Positions 12,594-25,084 of a stretch of 64,000 bases of DNA are shown here, piece by piece. Position numbers and translations under genes: made by a program. The notes beneath the pieces are model-generated. The model ran no database searches and had not been told where the DNA came from. It worked only from the letters and a program-made list of their open reading frames with translations. Source of the stretch: Durusdinium trenchii (Eukaryota; Sar; Dinophyceae; Suessiales; Symbiodiniaceae); assembly GCA_963970005.1 (NCBI GenBank), contig CAXAMN010021618.1, positions 613,902-677,901 of the forward strand, in the 5' to 3' direction. How positions within the stretch are numbered: position 1 is the stretch's first letter; every line of letters begins with the position of its first letter.

Positions 12594-13141
12594 AGCATAC
12601 AATAACGCGCAAGAATCTGCCTGACTCCAAGCCAAGGCGAAATGTCCCAACTGTCCTATGATGATTGGGAAGAACAACATGATGTCGAGCTGGACGGCTT
12701 GCCTGACAGCGCTCACAAAACACTGGCAGGAGCTGCTGGTTTGTCATTCAATGGCCCAATGACCCAATGGCTGTGGGAGGAGATAATTGCTGTAATGCCT
12801 TTTTCAGTTGCAGGGATATCATGTCTGACTTGGGCTGACACTGCCGAGTTTGAAGATTCACACAAGGCAAACCTTTGTATAGCCGGAACAGAGCTCATCA
12901 GGGGACATGTGTCTTGAAGCGCGTTCGGTGTTCGAGCGGCTTGCTGAAGGGGATTTCCATGTCCTAGCTTTGGATTTGTGCGCGCAAGAGGGTTACCTGT
13001 CCATGAAAAGACCACAAACAGGAATCCTTTGGAAGAAATTGCTTGTTAATTTCTTGGCCTTCTGGAGCGGATTCGAACTGAAAGACCTAGCACGCTCATC
13101 ATGGGTGGTTCAGTCCGAATTGCACAAGGGGATCTCAGCTT

Positions 13142-13560
13142 TTGAAGCAAGAAGACATCGTTCCAAGGTTCGCGCGGTACTGGGATGAGTTTGTAGCTCT
13201 CCTTGAGCAGGGACGTGAAATCCTTGCAAAGTGTGACGTCGCATGGATTGAGTTGTCGCGGGCTTGTCGGTATTGGAAGAGTGAGAACGTGGAAGCACTC
13301 ATCACAGAGTTGTGTCCATACAAGGTTTTCATTGACCGATGTCATCTCATGTCCGCAAAGCAGAACAATGCAAAGCATACATATCGCGCGCAGTCATCCC
13401 ATCCGATCTAGTGTTTTCGACGCAAGTGCGAGCGTGATCACGTTCCTTTGAATTCTCGAAACCTTCACGGTGTGGGGTTTGTATCTGACGAACCTGAGCC
13501 GCGCAGCGCTTCAGAGCATCCTTGACTTCTTTTGAAATTTTTCCAGAAAGCACCAAGGGA
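13142..13560 (+). pseudogene. possible retroelement domain remnant
   Basis: The plus frame reads ARYWDEFVALLEQGREIL, then VAWIELSRACRYWKSENV, then ELCPYKVFIDRCHLM. After a shift it continues with FRRKCERDHVPLNSRN. The pattern of a hydrophobic strand, 'IEL...YW', a conserved 'F.D.C' and a late 'KC..DH' block parallels the methyltransferase-like segment of copia element 1 ('HIEQPKHALSW', 'FDQCRYG', 'TCQGDHDHC'). I read it as a decayed relative of such a domain. It has no flanking pol motifs and could instead be an exon of an unrelated gene. Confidence 0.35.
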
Positions 13561-13889
13561 TTTTTGGCGCACCAAAAGAATTTTTTTGCGAGAGAACCTT
13601 TTGCGCAAGGAGAAAACCAAAACCTAAATAGTCTTTGAGTTTTTACTCAGTTTTCGAGTCATCAGCAACTTTTGGCAGCCTTTTCTCGGTTGGAGCTTGA
13701 AAGCTACAAAGCAGAGGAAGTTTTCGTATTGTATGACACGCGCATTTGCCGCACTTAGGCTGAATGTGAGCCCATAGTCTGCGAGTCCTGTGGTGAATGC
13801 TTGTGTGCGCAGCTCTGCCGGTGAGCGGCCTGTCGTGAACGTGCATGTTGATTTGAGTGATGGAGCTGGGAGTTCTTCTGATTATGTCA

Positions 13890-15290
13890 GGGTGGAACCA
13901 CCAGTGACCTCTTCAAAACGCAAAGCCCAACGAGCTTGCTGCAATAATGAACAAGGCAGCTGGCTACAATTCAGTGAATGAGAGTGCAGTATCTAATTTG
14001 GAATCAGTTTTAATGCACAGTGCATGCGCCTACTCCACCTCTCTATGTCCGCATTGCAGCCATCAATGGCTTAGCAGACCAAGCTGCAAAAGTCTCTGCT
14101 TTGAACGGGCAGTTGTTTACAGTGGCTGAAGCGCATGCTGGTGAGTTCCAGCTAGTGATCGCTGTGCTGTGAGGGGGTCTGAAAAGTCACTTCTTGAAGT
14201 TCCTTGTGAGCCAGCGCGAAGGTCCCAAAGGCCCACTTGAACGATAGTGTTCATGTTTTTGGCCACTCTTGACTTCAGTCAAGAACACCTTTTATCCATG
14301 TGAGCGAACGCCAAGATTGACCCAATCTTGGCAAGCCGCGTAACTCGAAGAGTCGTGGGAGCAGCGGAAAATAAGTGCATCGGGATTTCAAATCGAGAAG
14401 TGTACCAAAGTTTTCAGTCTCTTGGAGTTTGGCATTCTACACTTAGATCCATCTAGTTTTAGGCGTTGCATAAAACGACGTTCAGAACTTCTCAGCAGCC
14501 CTCAGCTTCCGGGGGATCCGGCAAGGGATAATCTGATTGCCTTCACCTGCCCAGAAAACCTGCTTACCTTCACCTGCTTCTACTCACAGCTCTACTCACA
14601 TCTGGTTACCTCCTTCTTCTTCTTCTGGTCTCAGTTGTTTAGGGGGAATCATTCATCTGTGTTGGGCTCTGCCCAGGCACACTAACAGTGACCTCACAAG
14701 TCCTACCATGAAAAGCACCGCAATATAGCCTAGCCACAATTTGCACCTGGATGACTTTCATTTGCCTCTTTCACGCTGTCTACAATGGTGGTACACGCAC
14801 ACACCCCTCAAGTACATCAGAAGCCTTTTCCCATCTGAGACCCACAAGTCAGCATCCACCAAACAATTTGTACATTTACGAAGTAAGCCACAGAGACGAA
14901 CTGTCAAACAGTCAACCGTTCCAGCTTGCTGTCATCAACTTGGACCTCCTGGGCTTCTTTCAATGTTTGGTTCAATAGGCTCAAGGTGAGGACCGGCAAT
15001 TCACATGCTCTTGGGCGAATGATTTTACCCTTGTCCCCCACTTGTCTCCCGTGTGCCCATACGAATCTGCAGAATCTCAGCACACCATTCACCGATAGTT
15101 TGGCTGATGGTATCGCCCGGAGAAAAGAAAATGAGCTGCTGCTGGGCGGAGCCTGGCTGGGCGGCAGGGGGGCGCCTGCTTTATTAAACCAATAGAAAAC
15201 TCATAGCCCTCTCTTTAAAAGAAACGAAAAGGAACTCAACCCAAAAAACACAAAACTGACGACAAAATTGATCAAAATTGTGGTCTGATT
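13890..15290. other. no convincing gene
   Basis: No recognisable exon, RNA gene or element was seen. Short ORFs have no supporting splice context or motif. A pyrimidine-rich stretch is present around 14540-14640. Confidence 0.35.
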
Positions 15291-15299
15291 TGTGTCGTT

Positions 15300-15850
15300 T
15301 GGTGCAATGTTTGGTATGGTGTGTGTCAATGTTTGTGATCGCGCGTGGTTTTTTGTGGTATGACTTGTAGTTTTTTGTTGCATTTTTTGCGGTATGGTTT
15401 GCGATCGCGTTTGTGGCTTTTTGTGGTATGACTTGTATTTTGCGATATGTTTTGTGGTGTGATTTGTGGTCGCGTTTGTGGTTTTTTGTGGTAGGACTTG
15501 TGGTTTTTGTTGTATTTTGTGTGGTATGATTTGCGGTTGCATTTGTGGTCTTTTGTAGTATGACTTGCGTTTTTTGTGGCTATGATTTGCGGTCGCGTTT
15601 GTGGTTTTTTGTGGTGTGACTTGTGGTTTTTGTGGCATTTTTTGTGGTGTGATTTGTGGTTTTTGAGTATAAGTATAAGATCAAAGGTGGGTGGCAGGAG
15701 ACAAGGTCAAGCGCATTGATTTTGTGATTTTTGTGGTGTGATTTGTGGTCGCGCTTGTGGTTTTTTGTGGTACGACTTGTGGCTTTTTGTTGCGCGATGT
15801 GCGGTCGCGTTTGTGGTTTTTTGTTGTATTTTGCGTGGTACGAAACAGAA
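15300..15850. repeat. degenerate TTTGTGG minisatellite
   Basis: About 550 bp of imperfect tandem units made of 'gatttgtggtcgcgtttgtg', 'gttttttgtggta' and 'gacttgtggttttt', with a rough period of 60-80 bp. It is interrupted near 15663-15720 by 60 bp of unrelated sequence. The minus-strand ORFs (repeating Thr-Thr-Lys-Asn-His-Lys) only translate the repeat. Confidence 0.85.
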
Positions 15851-16856
15851 TCAATCAAGCGCAGGAAATGGAACCTTTGTGAAAATTTTGGGCGGGGGGC
15901 CGGGAGCCAGAGCCAACTTGGACTTGGCTCTCATCCTGCTCCAAATGTAATCATAATCTCCCTTTTCCCCCTTCCTTTCCCTCTTCCTTTGGCTGCGAGA
16001 GCACAAAACTCCTGGCCACCTGCTACCGTTCCAGTCTTGAGCCTTTATTTATACCATATCATTTTGGACAGTTTGGACTCTTGCTAACTTAGGGTTTGGT
16101 TGGGGTCGGGTGCGAGTTGCGTAGAAGGACTTGATTTGTTTTAGAAGATTCAATCAAGAGGGGGATAAATAGTTCTGGGCTGGAGGGTGTGAAAAGTTAT
16201 ATTGTCAGCTGACCGTATTCTTAAGTCTTTCGTTGAAATTGAACCCGGGTATATTGTCAATTGCCCAGTGGGCATTTCGCCTATGGGTGGGTTTGGTTTG
16301 ATTTACTTACCTTACATTACATTTGAAAGAGGCTGCACTGATACAGCGGTGAAACTAAGATGAAATTGGCAACCCATTAGAATAAGCCAATAAGTTAAGT
16401 CAAGTCATTGAACTATTGAATATCCCATGGGCGCACCAAACTACATGAGCAAAATATTAATCTTGCGGTAAGTAGGGTCACTCATTCTTTGAATTGCCAT
16501 TTGAGGTTGTCCAATTAGTGAAGGATGTGAAGGGATGATGTTGGTTGTTTTTGGTTTGCAAAATTGAACTTTAGAGTTAACCCGCCCACTGATCCAATCA
16601 TTTTGCATTTCCTAGACCAGAACCCGCCCACTGGTCCAATCATTGTGCGTTTCCTAGACCAGAACTTGCAATCCAATTTCCTTAAACGACACTAAATATG
16701 ATTGTGGTTTTTGGTGTGTGGTTTTAAAGGCCCTGACCCTTTACGACTGTTACTGTGGAAGGGGAGCCCAACATCTGCGACACTTGTGTCTTGCTCCTTA
16801 GTCTGATTCCAAGTTGGAACTAGCTGGACCCTCCAAGTGGAACACTCAAACTCACA

Positions 16857-16908
16857 CGATGGCCTCCACCCTACTAGCGCTGGCCTCAACCCTAAGAGCG
16901 ACGGCCTA
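16857..16908 (-). repeat. reverse copies of 'ggttggaggccatcgc' repeat
   Basis: Three diverged units on the minus strand (aggcc-containing, about 20 bp apart) match the tandem repeat at 8451-8520. They follow the donor end of the exon at 16978-17140 and so probably lie in an intron. Confidence 0.6.
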
Positions 16909-16977
16909 GACAGAATACTTTCGTCGAAGTCTGGGCCGCGGAAACAGTTACTCATTCGCACGCGAGCAACCAACAAC

Positions 16978-17140
16978 CTGTAGACGAGCTGCATGACTTC
17001 AACCTGTTCTTGGTACTTCCTTGGCTGCGCGACTTCGGACACACGCGCCACCTGGACCTCTCCTCGGCTGCAGCACGATTCATCGAGGAACGCCGACGCG
17101 GCGAGCGGCAGTGTCGGCGCCACGTTCGGAGCGATGTCCG
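16978..17140 (-). CDS. internal exon, unknown protein
   Basis: A 163-bp minus-strand exon candidate with acceptor ...GGTCGTGGAG and donor GTTGTTGG. It encodes DIAPNVAPTLPLAASAFL, then a Glu/Val-rich stretch (GEVQVARVSEVAQPRKY) ending EVMQLVY. Third positions are strongly G/C, unlike the surrounding sequence, which supports coding. No family was recognised. It is about 260 bp beyond the stop of the gene at 17397-18178 and on the same strand, so it belongs to a different downstream gene or to a longer splice form. Confidence 0.45.
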
Positions 17141-17396
17141 CTCCACGACCCTAGGCACAGCCCAAGCCATTGGCAGGGAAAAGCGAAAGCCCCAGCCACA
17201 CGCCGTACGAATACGAAAGTGAATGTCAATTTGCCCTTTTCAAAAATACCATGAACACAACCATCAACTGAGATGAAAAAAGGCTAAGCGACACGCAAAT
17301 GAGTGGCTGCCTCTAATCTGTGGCGAGCTGACTCAACGGCCCACACAGCTGCAATTCGCTCATGGACTTTCCAAAGCGGCGTCCCATAGGCCACAG

Positions 17397-18178
17397 TCAG
17401 CCAACGGTCATCACCACTGTCAGCTTTGCAACAGCAAAAAACTCATCTGCCGTTCGAATCCCTTGCTCGCGCATTGTCTTGCCAAAATCCAGGCGTTGAC
17501 CCTTTTCGGCTTTCTGTCTCGAATCAACCTTGCCAAAACGGTCGGGTGTCCGGTGTCCAGGGAAAGCAAAAAAATAGCATGGGTCCAGGTGTTCTCTAGG
17601 TCTTTTGCAGTAGGCACAAAGTAATAAGCAAACGCATTCCAATACACACTCCTTCCGGTTCCTGCAGCCGAACAGTGCATGTATGCCTCTCCCTGCCGCA
17701 AATCATTATCGATCGAGCGCCATCTATGTCTTTCATCGTGTCTACAATCACATGAGAGCGACTTTCGCGCTGCACTGCCACCTCTGCATCCACATCTTTC
17801 TTCTCAACATCGTTTCTGAGCCATCCGATCCTTTTCCCAATGATATCTCCTGAGATCACTTCACGAAAGGTATCAGAAAGGAACTCCTGTTCCTTGTGCC
17901 TTTTGGTCTTTCTACGTCCTGATGAGGGGGTGGCACAAAAATGGATTACAAATGTCCGCTCATGCGAATGTCCATCTCCCTCGGTCAGCGATGAGTCGCC
18001 CCTGTACCCACATACCTTCCTTTTTTCGCTCTATCATGGGGGTCACCTGCCACAATCCTGTTCCCTGGGCACCTGCATCGTCGTCATACAACTTCAACTC
18101 ATAGTAAGCATTCTCAACCACATCAAATTCCCTGAAGTACTCAGGGTTATCCGGCAGGTGAACCCACAGCCCCGGCAT
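17397..18178 (-). CDS. unidentified three-exon gene
   Basis: Exon 18178-18016 reads MPGLWVHLPDNPEYFREFD, VENAYYELKLYDDDAG and GLWQVTPMIERKKE, and ends with one base before donor GTATGT. Exon 17918-17650 begins after CAG with two bases, so the phase fits, and reads RRKTKRHKEQEFLSDTF, ISGDIIGKRIGWLRNDVE and ESRSHVIVDTMKD. A terminal exon ending at 17397 (TGA) reads FGKVDSRQKAEKG, DFGKTMREQGIRTADEFF. The product looks soluble and highly charged, with a folded N-terminal part. The ATG at 18178 directly follows GTGAG and may be internal. I do not recognise the family. The third exon's acceptor is uncertain (about 17575). Confidence 0.6.
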
Positions 18179-18179
18179 C

Positions 18180-20690
18180 TCACCGCAGGTGTCACCGCAC
18201 CCGCAGGTGAAAAACCCTTCAAACAGCTTGAAACCAAAAGCGAAAAGAGCATAAAAGCTCGTTCCCTAGCTGCGCGACGGGCCACTCGGGGCAATATAAA
18301 GCCTGGGGTATGTGCATCTGTATGTGCATGCAAAAATTGATATGATTAATAATACACTTTCTAATTGTGCGCTTGCTTTACACCGACTCACTCATCTATG
18401 AAATGCTTCAGCAAGTGTGGCTCTGCCATGTCCACTCGCAAATCAATTTGCAGGGGAGGGCTGGAGTGCTGATTCTGACGAAGACCCATTCACAAATACT
18501 TCAAATGCCCTTCCTGGAGAGGCGGGGAATTCCACGCTTGCACTTGCATGCCAGCACTCACATGTGCCTCATGTTGTAGCGCACCAAGGCTGGGTTTTCA
18601 GGGTTGTTCGCTACAAACTGCATGCCAATGAAGACGAGCAAAAATCCTCAGAGCACACTTCTGAATGAAAAAATGCAGCAATGACAAACGACCGACAAGA
18701 AGTCTACGAATCTAAGATCAAAAAGAAGCACTAAAAACTGTGATCCGTCTACTATGATGTCCACAACGCCTCAGCAGCTAAGCCCCCAGGCCAAGGCCGA
18801 ACGGAACAGCACTGAGCAATGCCATCGGTGCCTTGCGAGGTGCACCCGGCACAGCAACACATTGACAATTGCTAGTTACCCAACTGCTCTGAGGCAAGGG
18901 CATTGAGCGCCTGCATAAAGGTTGCCATCGTTGGGTTCATGAGCGCCAAAGGCCAACCAAAGCCTGAGAAAATAAGAGAGAGGCTGAAAAAGAAAGGAGC
19001 CAGCTACCACCGAGTCGGCCAACTTTGGGCAGGAGGACCTCGTTGCACCACGTTCGGCCACAACCACCGTGAAAAAGACTTGATCCCGACAAAATCATCT
19101 GAATCGCCAACGGCCCAAGCTCCCCGGCGCTCAGCGGCATCCAGGAGTGGCAGCATGTATGCACAAGCAGCGATCAAGCGGGTTGGCAGACTGTCGTCCT
19201 CCGCAGAAACTCTGCAGACTGTCGTTTGGGAACTCGAGCTTAAGCCTTTAGATATATGACATTATCTGACTTTCAACCCTTGTCAGAGGTGTGACAAGAG
19301 GTATCAGAGGCATGTTGTCAATGCTTATCCAACATGCACATGGCTCATGGACTTGCGATAGAAGGATTACGTCAAGGTTCACAGTTTGGTTGCTTGTTTT
19401 TTGCCTTTATTGCTAATGCAAGACAAATCTACACCCATATCAATCTCATCATGGTTTGTGAGAGTGTCAAAGGACCGCTCGCCCCTGAGCATTTCCAAAC
19501 ACGAGGGTGTGTGAGTGCCACGGGCACCTCGTTCCGCTCTGGCAGGCTTGCCAGAAACTCTTGCTTCTGCCGTTCCAGCTCTTCCTGGCTTGTTCATCAG
19601 AAACGCTCACAAACAGCAAGGTCTTTGAAGAACCAACCTTTCAGACCGCGCTTTCCCGCCCTTTGGCCATGACCCAGATCCCGGCCTGCTCCTGCCTCTC
19701 ACGCTCCTTTGCACGCATCTCTTCTTCGATTCTCCTCTCCTGTCTGATCTCTGGTACCCACCGACACCCGCTGCTGCGTCAGGACGAAATCCATGCCAAG
19801 ATGTGGGTTTTATTGGGTGCACACTGCACGGAACAAAGCAGCCTAGGGAAGCAATGTCATGCTAGAAAGCACTGAGAAAGCCAATGGAGGAGTGGGCAAG
19901 GAAGACCTCCCAAAACAAGCTCCTCTTTCTCAAACTCCTGCAGGGTCTGCTCAACACCTCAGAGGGTTGCTCCATGAGCTTGTTGACTTCAAGCCGTAAA
20001 GACTCCCAAGTGAAAGAGAGATGTGGTTCCGATTTTTGTCCCGCATTAGCTGTTGCGTCCCAAGGAAAACTATAGTATAATTATTAGCCACAACAATTCT
20101 ACTCTAACAGCAAGGGTATCAACCTCGATTGCCCTCCAAACAGGGTGATTTGATCTGGAATCTGAACAGTACAAGCCGTACAAGTCGTACTCGACTTAAA
20201 AGAAGTTGGAACAAAAAAATATATTCTTGGCCGAGGCACGTTGAAGGCTGAACTCCTGGCCGAGCTCTTGGTACAAGTCAGGATCTACTCTGTCTTTACA
20301 TTCCGTCTTTACTGCTTTTTTTAAAGTTCAACTTTGCTTTTGACTTTGTTTATGTTCCTTTTCGATTCCTTTCCTTAGTCTGTTTTCTGGCCGTTCTTTT
20401 GTCTTTCCCTTCTTTCTTCATTTGCTTTCTTTCTGAACAGGGAGGGCTCAACTATCACAAGAGCAACTGCACAAATAACTGCTCCTCGGTCTGCAAGACA
20501 CCGTCTCCGTTCTGATCCAGTGCCTGGCTAAATTGTGATGATAACATGGGCGGATCTTGGCACCTGGACAACAGGAAGGCCACTTCCAGAGATTCAATTC
20601 ACGAGAAATGCAAGACATATATTAAATTTGGGGATTATTCCTATCAGCAACAGAGTTCTAACAATGTTAGTGGGAATGAAACAAACGAGC
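18180..20690. other. no convincing gene
   Basis: No exon meeting the splice and codon criteria, no RNA gene and no element ends were recognised. The sequence is AT-moderate and lacks long repeats. Confidence 0.35.
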
Positions 20691-20694
20691 AAAG

Positions 20695-20785
20695 GACGCT
20701 ACTAGGGGCTCCTGGCCTTACTACTAGGAACAAGAAGCTATTAGGGGCTCCTGGCATGGCGACTAGGAGCAAGGACGCTATTGAA
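20695..20785. repeat. CTAGTA-rich repeat
   Basis: 'gctactaggggctcctggcc', 'ttactactaggaacaagaag' and a second 'ctattaggggctcctggc' unit. In the plus frame this reads LLGAPGLTTRNKKLLGAPG. The same words occur at 2446 and 21238. Confidence 0.65.
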
Positions 20786-21237
20786 GGCCAAGTTCGCCTT
20801 TTGAAGGTGCCAAGTACTCGCTGGGTTCTTTCGTTTCCTCATCGCCAACCTCCAAAAGCCGATGGGCTTTGGCGTCGTCAAGCTCAATCTTGCATTCCTG
20901 GTGCAATCGAGTCGATCGAGTCTCAAATCATTCTAGATCATCTCAGCATTTCAGCGTTGGTGGATATTTGACAAAGAAGGAGGCAGTATCGCACTGAAAG
21001 TCCCACGTGCTCTTGAGTCAGGTATCTAAAAGTGGTGCAAAACATCACTGGCCTCTACGGGCTAGTGCAGGCAGATTGCTAAGCGTTCTGTCTAGATGCT
21101 GACCATCCAATCTAGTCTACTAGTCAGGTTATAAGTAGGAAGCAAAATCTGAATCAAACGGAACTCGCTTGTGCTCTTCTAGTGGTCAAGGAAGTTTAAG
21201 TCTGTCAACAGCACTTGAAACTAGAAGCAATGACCAT

Positions 21238-21300
21238 ACTGGTAGCTCCTGGCCTTTCTACTAGTAACACGAACCTACGAGTAGCAAAGGGCATCGCTAC
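21238..21300. repeat. CTAGTA-rich repeat
   Basis: 'ggtagctcctggcctttcta', 'ctagtaacacgaacctacga' and 'gtagcaaagggcatcgcta' belong to the family at 2446 and 20695. Confidence 0.55.
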
Positions 21301-22235
21301 GAACGGAGCAAGGATGCCGATTTGCGTCCCAAGAGGTCGTCCAAAGCATTTCGAGGCGCCCATCCTGGCTCACTCCAAACTGGAGCTCCTGCAGATTCCA
21401 GTTCAACGATGGTCACACATGCAACGATAGACTTGTCACACCTGATCAAATGAACATCGCTGCTATCCAAAACCATGTGCCTCATTCTGTATAAACTTAA
21501 GAAGCATGCAACTCAAGTGCACTAGCACATAGTGGCATAGTAGCACTCAAAATCTCGCCGTGCTCGCCTTTTCGTCGAGCGTTCCCGAGCTATCCAAATC
21601 CCAGGAGCGAAACAAGGCCAATCTCTTTCGCCTGCGGATCACAAAAGCATTCCATCATGACAGACTCAATGACAGACTAAAAAGCATTCCTGAATGGCTC
21701 TTGAGGGCGATAAAGAACAGTTTAAGATTGGACCAAAGGGCATCACATTGCAATAGTATGCATGTATATACTGTATATTCACACCCTGTTGGACACCATG
21801 TTGTCTTACCTGTCCTCATGTTGTTTGAGTCTGTTTCGAAGGACTCAGTTGTAACCCTAAAAGGATCAAAGAACAAACACACACTTAAGGCAAATCACAT
21901 TTTTCAAGTGGCCCTGATCTTCTTCTGCAAGTTTCACAAGAGAAAATGGTGTCCACTTCTCCTAGGGTTGGAATCGTTCAGGACCTTTCAGGATATTCTG
22001 CATCTCCATGTGCCATCAGAAGCTCCCGTTTGTCCCTGTGCCTCTCTTCCGCTGCAGAGATCGCCTGGAATGTTGTCACGGCGCATGTCGGGTAAATGCT
22101 TTCAGTGATTTGCCAGATCACATAACCGTAGCCTCAAGTTACCAAAATCCCAACCCACTAAAGTTGGAATCACTGATCCACCAGAATTGTTCATCGCCCT
22201 TTTTCTTGCATGTTGAAGGTGAGAGAGAAGCAGAC

Positions 22236-22315
22236 ATCGGATCAGCCTCCAACTCTTCGATATCTGCCCGGAGCTTGGCAGCCTCCAACTGTAGCCTTGC
22301 GAGCGTTTCAACCGG
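22236..22315 (-). CDS. internal exon, coiled coil
   Basis: An 80-bp minus-strand exon with acceptor CTCTGCAG and donor GTCTGC. It encodes VETLARLQLEAAKLRADIE followed by ELEADP, a textbook heptad-like coiled coil. An upstream minus-strand frame at about 22741-22560 (QEFRVRIAKATSHRSERRQL) could be a neighbouring exon of the same gene, but its splice ends are not clear. Function unknown. Confidence 0.5.
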
Positions 22316-23687
22316 CTGCAGAGCCGGTCGACGGTCTTGGTGAATCGGGGGTGCAAGACGTGAGACCAAGCAGGCCTTAAACAGTCCAAGCAAACCGACC
22401 TGAGTGACCTGAGAGTGGCATTCTCTTTGGGATTTCTCAAAAGCACCTCTTTCCAAACTGCAGATATCAAAAAAATCAAAGCTGCCTCTGCAGCATGCAG
22501 CATACCCAAATCCCTCATGGGGTTACTTGCACTTTCTATATATATATATATATAAGGACGATGTCTCAATTCCAACTGAGCCTTCGGATTCTGAAATTCT
22601 AGTCGGCAATTCTTGTAAATAGCCTTGCCAACCCCAGCCTCTCTGCCAATTGTGCAGCATCCTCCTCTGTTGCAACTGCCTCCGTTCGCTCCTGTGGGAA
22701 GTTGCTTTTGCAATTCTAACTCTGAACTCTTGAAGCTCCAAACCAAGAGGTAGCTCATCTCAGTTCCTTTAGCCAAGAAGGTGCTGAGAACATTCCGTCC
22801 TTTAGCAAAGGACCCTGCCGGCGCAACACCTACCAGAGAAGCTGGAACACAGTGTGGTCAGATTAGACAGATCCAAACAACCCAAAATTCAGCATCAACA
22901 TTTATGGGGGTTGATGCTGTTGTACTGTGCACAATTGGCCAGCCTTGGCTTGGCGTGATCGACGGCCAATCACCTGACATGTTCCCATCTTGATTACATG
23001 TGGGTGGACACCTTGACACAGCCAGCCTGCCACAGCTAAGATCCGGTGATTCTAGTGAACACAAGCGAATCACAGCAACACGCTCAATCAGATAGGCAGG
23101 AGGACGGGCAAACGAAAAAACTGGACACTCGCAACGTATACACAATTGGCCTGCACAATCTTTGCAGTGGTAAGAAAGTTGTCATGGTTCTCCAAAGAAT
23201 ACAACATGCCAGCACGGACACAAAACACATTGTAAAGATCCTGTTTGCTAAGCAAATGTCCTTTTGTGAACATGTTGTTGTTGGGGACGACTAAGCTTGA
23301 GTTTGTATGTTCTTGGCTGGGTGGGTTCTCAATACGTAAAGCAATGACTTTTCATGTCGGGCTTTTAATTCCACTGACTCCTTTCAGTTCGCACGACTTT
23401 TATTTTCACCCACCTCTCTAGCACACTGAAAGAAGAGTTTCAGACGTTGGTTTTGCCAAATCCTAAAGAATCCACCTTGTGGATCCTTATGGTGTCCTAT
23501 TTCCGTCCCACCACACCTTGCGCAAAACACGGCATCCAAGCATTGCCGATGCAGCACTGGCACCGAGAAGCATCCCATTGGCAGCACCGCTTGGTTGTGA
23601 TGCGGCCTGCTCACGGAATCAAGGAAATCAAAGCGCAGATTCTACTGCAAACTGTGCAAACTCATGAAACTCATGAGAACTCTAATA

Positions 23688-23768
23688 ATATAGCCACTAG
23701 TAACAAGTGCATCGCTTCTAGTAACAAGTGCCTTACTAGTAGTAACAAGAAGCTACTAGTAATATTAC
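23688..23768. repeat. CTAGTA-rich repeat
   Basis: 'ccactagtaacaagtgcatc', 'cttctagtaacaagtgcctt' and 'actagtagtaacaagaagct' follow one another. Same family as 2446-2545. Confidence 0.6.
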
Positions 23769-24151
23769 CATCCATGTTTTACGTGAATTTGAAAGCCTTC
23801 TGCGGCGGCTTGGCAGCACCAACTCTTGCCCGGTGAAGTGTCACATGATCAGCGGGCGCATGGCTCAATGGTGCCTGCAAAGTGTTTTTTGCAAAGCTTC
23901 AATAATGCATCTGTCACACCAATGACCCTGTGCAAATGTTTCAAGCACAAAACAAACCATTGCACCACCTGCACGAATGCGGGGCTGGAGGAAAAGCTTT
24001 GCTGAATCACCCGCAGCGCAAGCAGTGAGTCTGGGAAGGAACGGATGCAGAAAGCAGTTGCATCACAAATGTCCGAAATATACACAGTGCATCGAAACAA
24101 CTTTGGAAGTTGTCTGAAATCGAAGCCTAGTGAAACATCTTGCTTGAAGTG

Positions 24152-25084
24152 CTAGGCCACCCGCCCAGGCCAGACATGGTAAATGCCTAGCACAGGCTCC
24201 CGACAGGTTCTTTCCTCTATAGATCCTCTGCTCCAACTATTTAAGTGAGTCTTCAAGAGTCCAGCATAGTGAAATGATGCGCCGACCCCCATTGAGTCAA
24301 CAGTGAACGGAACAGGGACGGTGTGATTCCTGACAATGACACCGGCAACCCGTAGGCCATGGCCGGTGGATATAAAGAAATTGACATCTTGGTGGGCTCC
24401 ATGGCTGGGTGAAGAAGAACGTCTTCGGAAAATGTACTCTTTGAGCAATCGTGGGTCCAGGGAAATGTAATCAAGAAAAGCGTTCTCCGAAGATGTTTGT
24501 GTTGATGTGTGCTAATTACCTTTCGTAGGCATGAACGATCATGGCCAAACATACCACAAAAAGCACTATCGGGCATCGCCTAGTTCCGCGAAGTTTGTAT
24601 TATTGTTTTTTGTTTGTTATTTGCTCTTTTCTTTACTTCAGACTACCTGTCCTTCTTCTTTTCCTTCCTTAGTAAAGCTTTCTGGTTTGTAAGACGGTTT
24701 CGAGTCCAAGGTGTGAGCCATTCTACAAGCTAACTTCCAATTTTGTCAACTGCCCTTTCTTGTTACGAGTACCCACCAATGCCTAACACATTGTATGATG
24801 CAAAGCAATTAGCAGCACAATAATTAGCACGTAGTGTCGCACTGCGAAGAACTCCAGTCCCATACCACAAAAACACAATCACCGGGGCGATCCTCTGGAA
24901 TGCGATTGTCCCGCGCAGAAGAAGTCTCTGTGTGCTGAAACAGCTGCGAGAAAGAATTGCAAGTGCCAAAAGATATCAAAACCGGGGATGATGCTGCAAG
25001 CAACACTGCTACAGGCATTCGATCTTCCACAAGAACACTGACAAACCTTCGGTGAATTCCGAAACTTCGAGCCCTCATGGCCAA
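24152..25084 (-). CDS. unidentified gene, two 3' exons
   Basis: An exon ending at 24866 (GTG, then donor GTATGG; start about 25073) reads ARSFGIHRRFVSVLVEDRM, VAVLLAASSPVLISFGTCN, and ends EDRPGDCVFV. It joins in phase 0 to an exon starting at 24511 after TTAG, which reads SSENAFLDYISLDPRLLKEY, GAHQDVNFFISTGHGLRV, VRNHTVPVPFTVDSMGVGA and SFHYAGLLKTHL, then stops at 24152. The second exon is 120 codons including the stop. The product has hydrophobic strands typical of a folded domain, but I do not recognise it. Candidate upstream exons on the same strand lie near 25230-25130 and 25540-25395, where two frames stay open. Confidence 0.6.

Noticed and set aside
12393-12747. Poly-Gln, poly-Leu and poly-Val ORFs
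   Set aside because: All come from the CAA/CAG microsatellite read in different frames.
15201-15858. ORFs of 145 and 92 codons on the minus strand
   Set aside because: They translate the TTTGTGG minisatellite; the composition is almost only Thr, Lys, Asn, His and Gln.
22102-22776. Minus-strand ORF of 224 codons
   Set aside because: It runs through a TA microsatellite and an exon that is coding in another frame (22236-22315); no consistent protein character.
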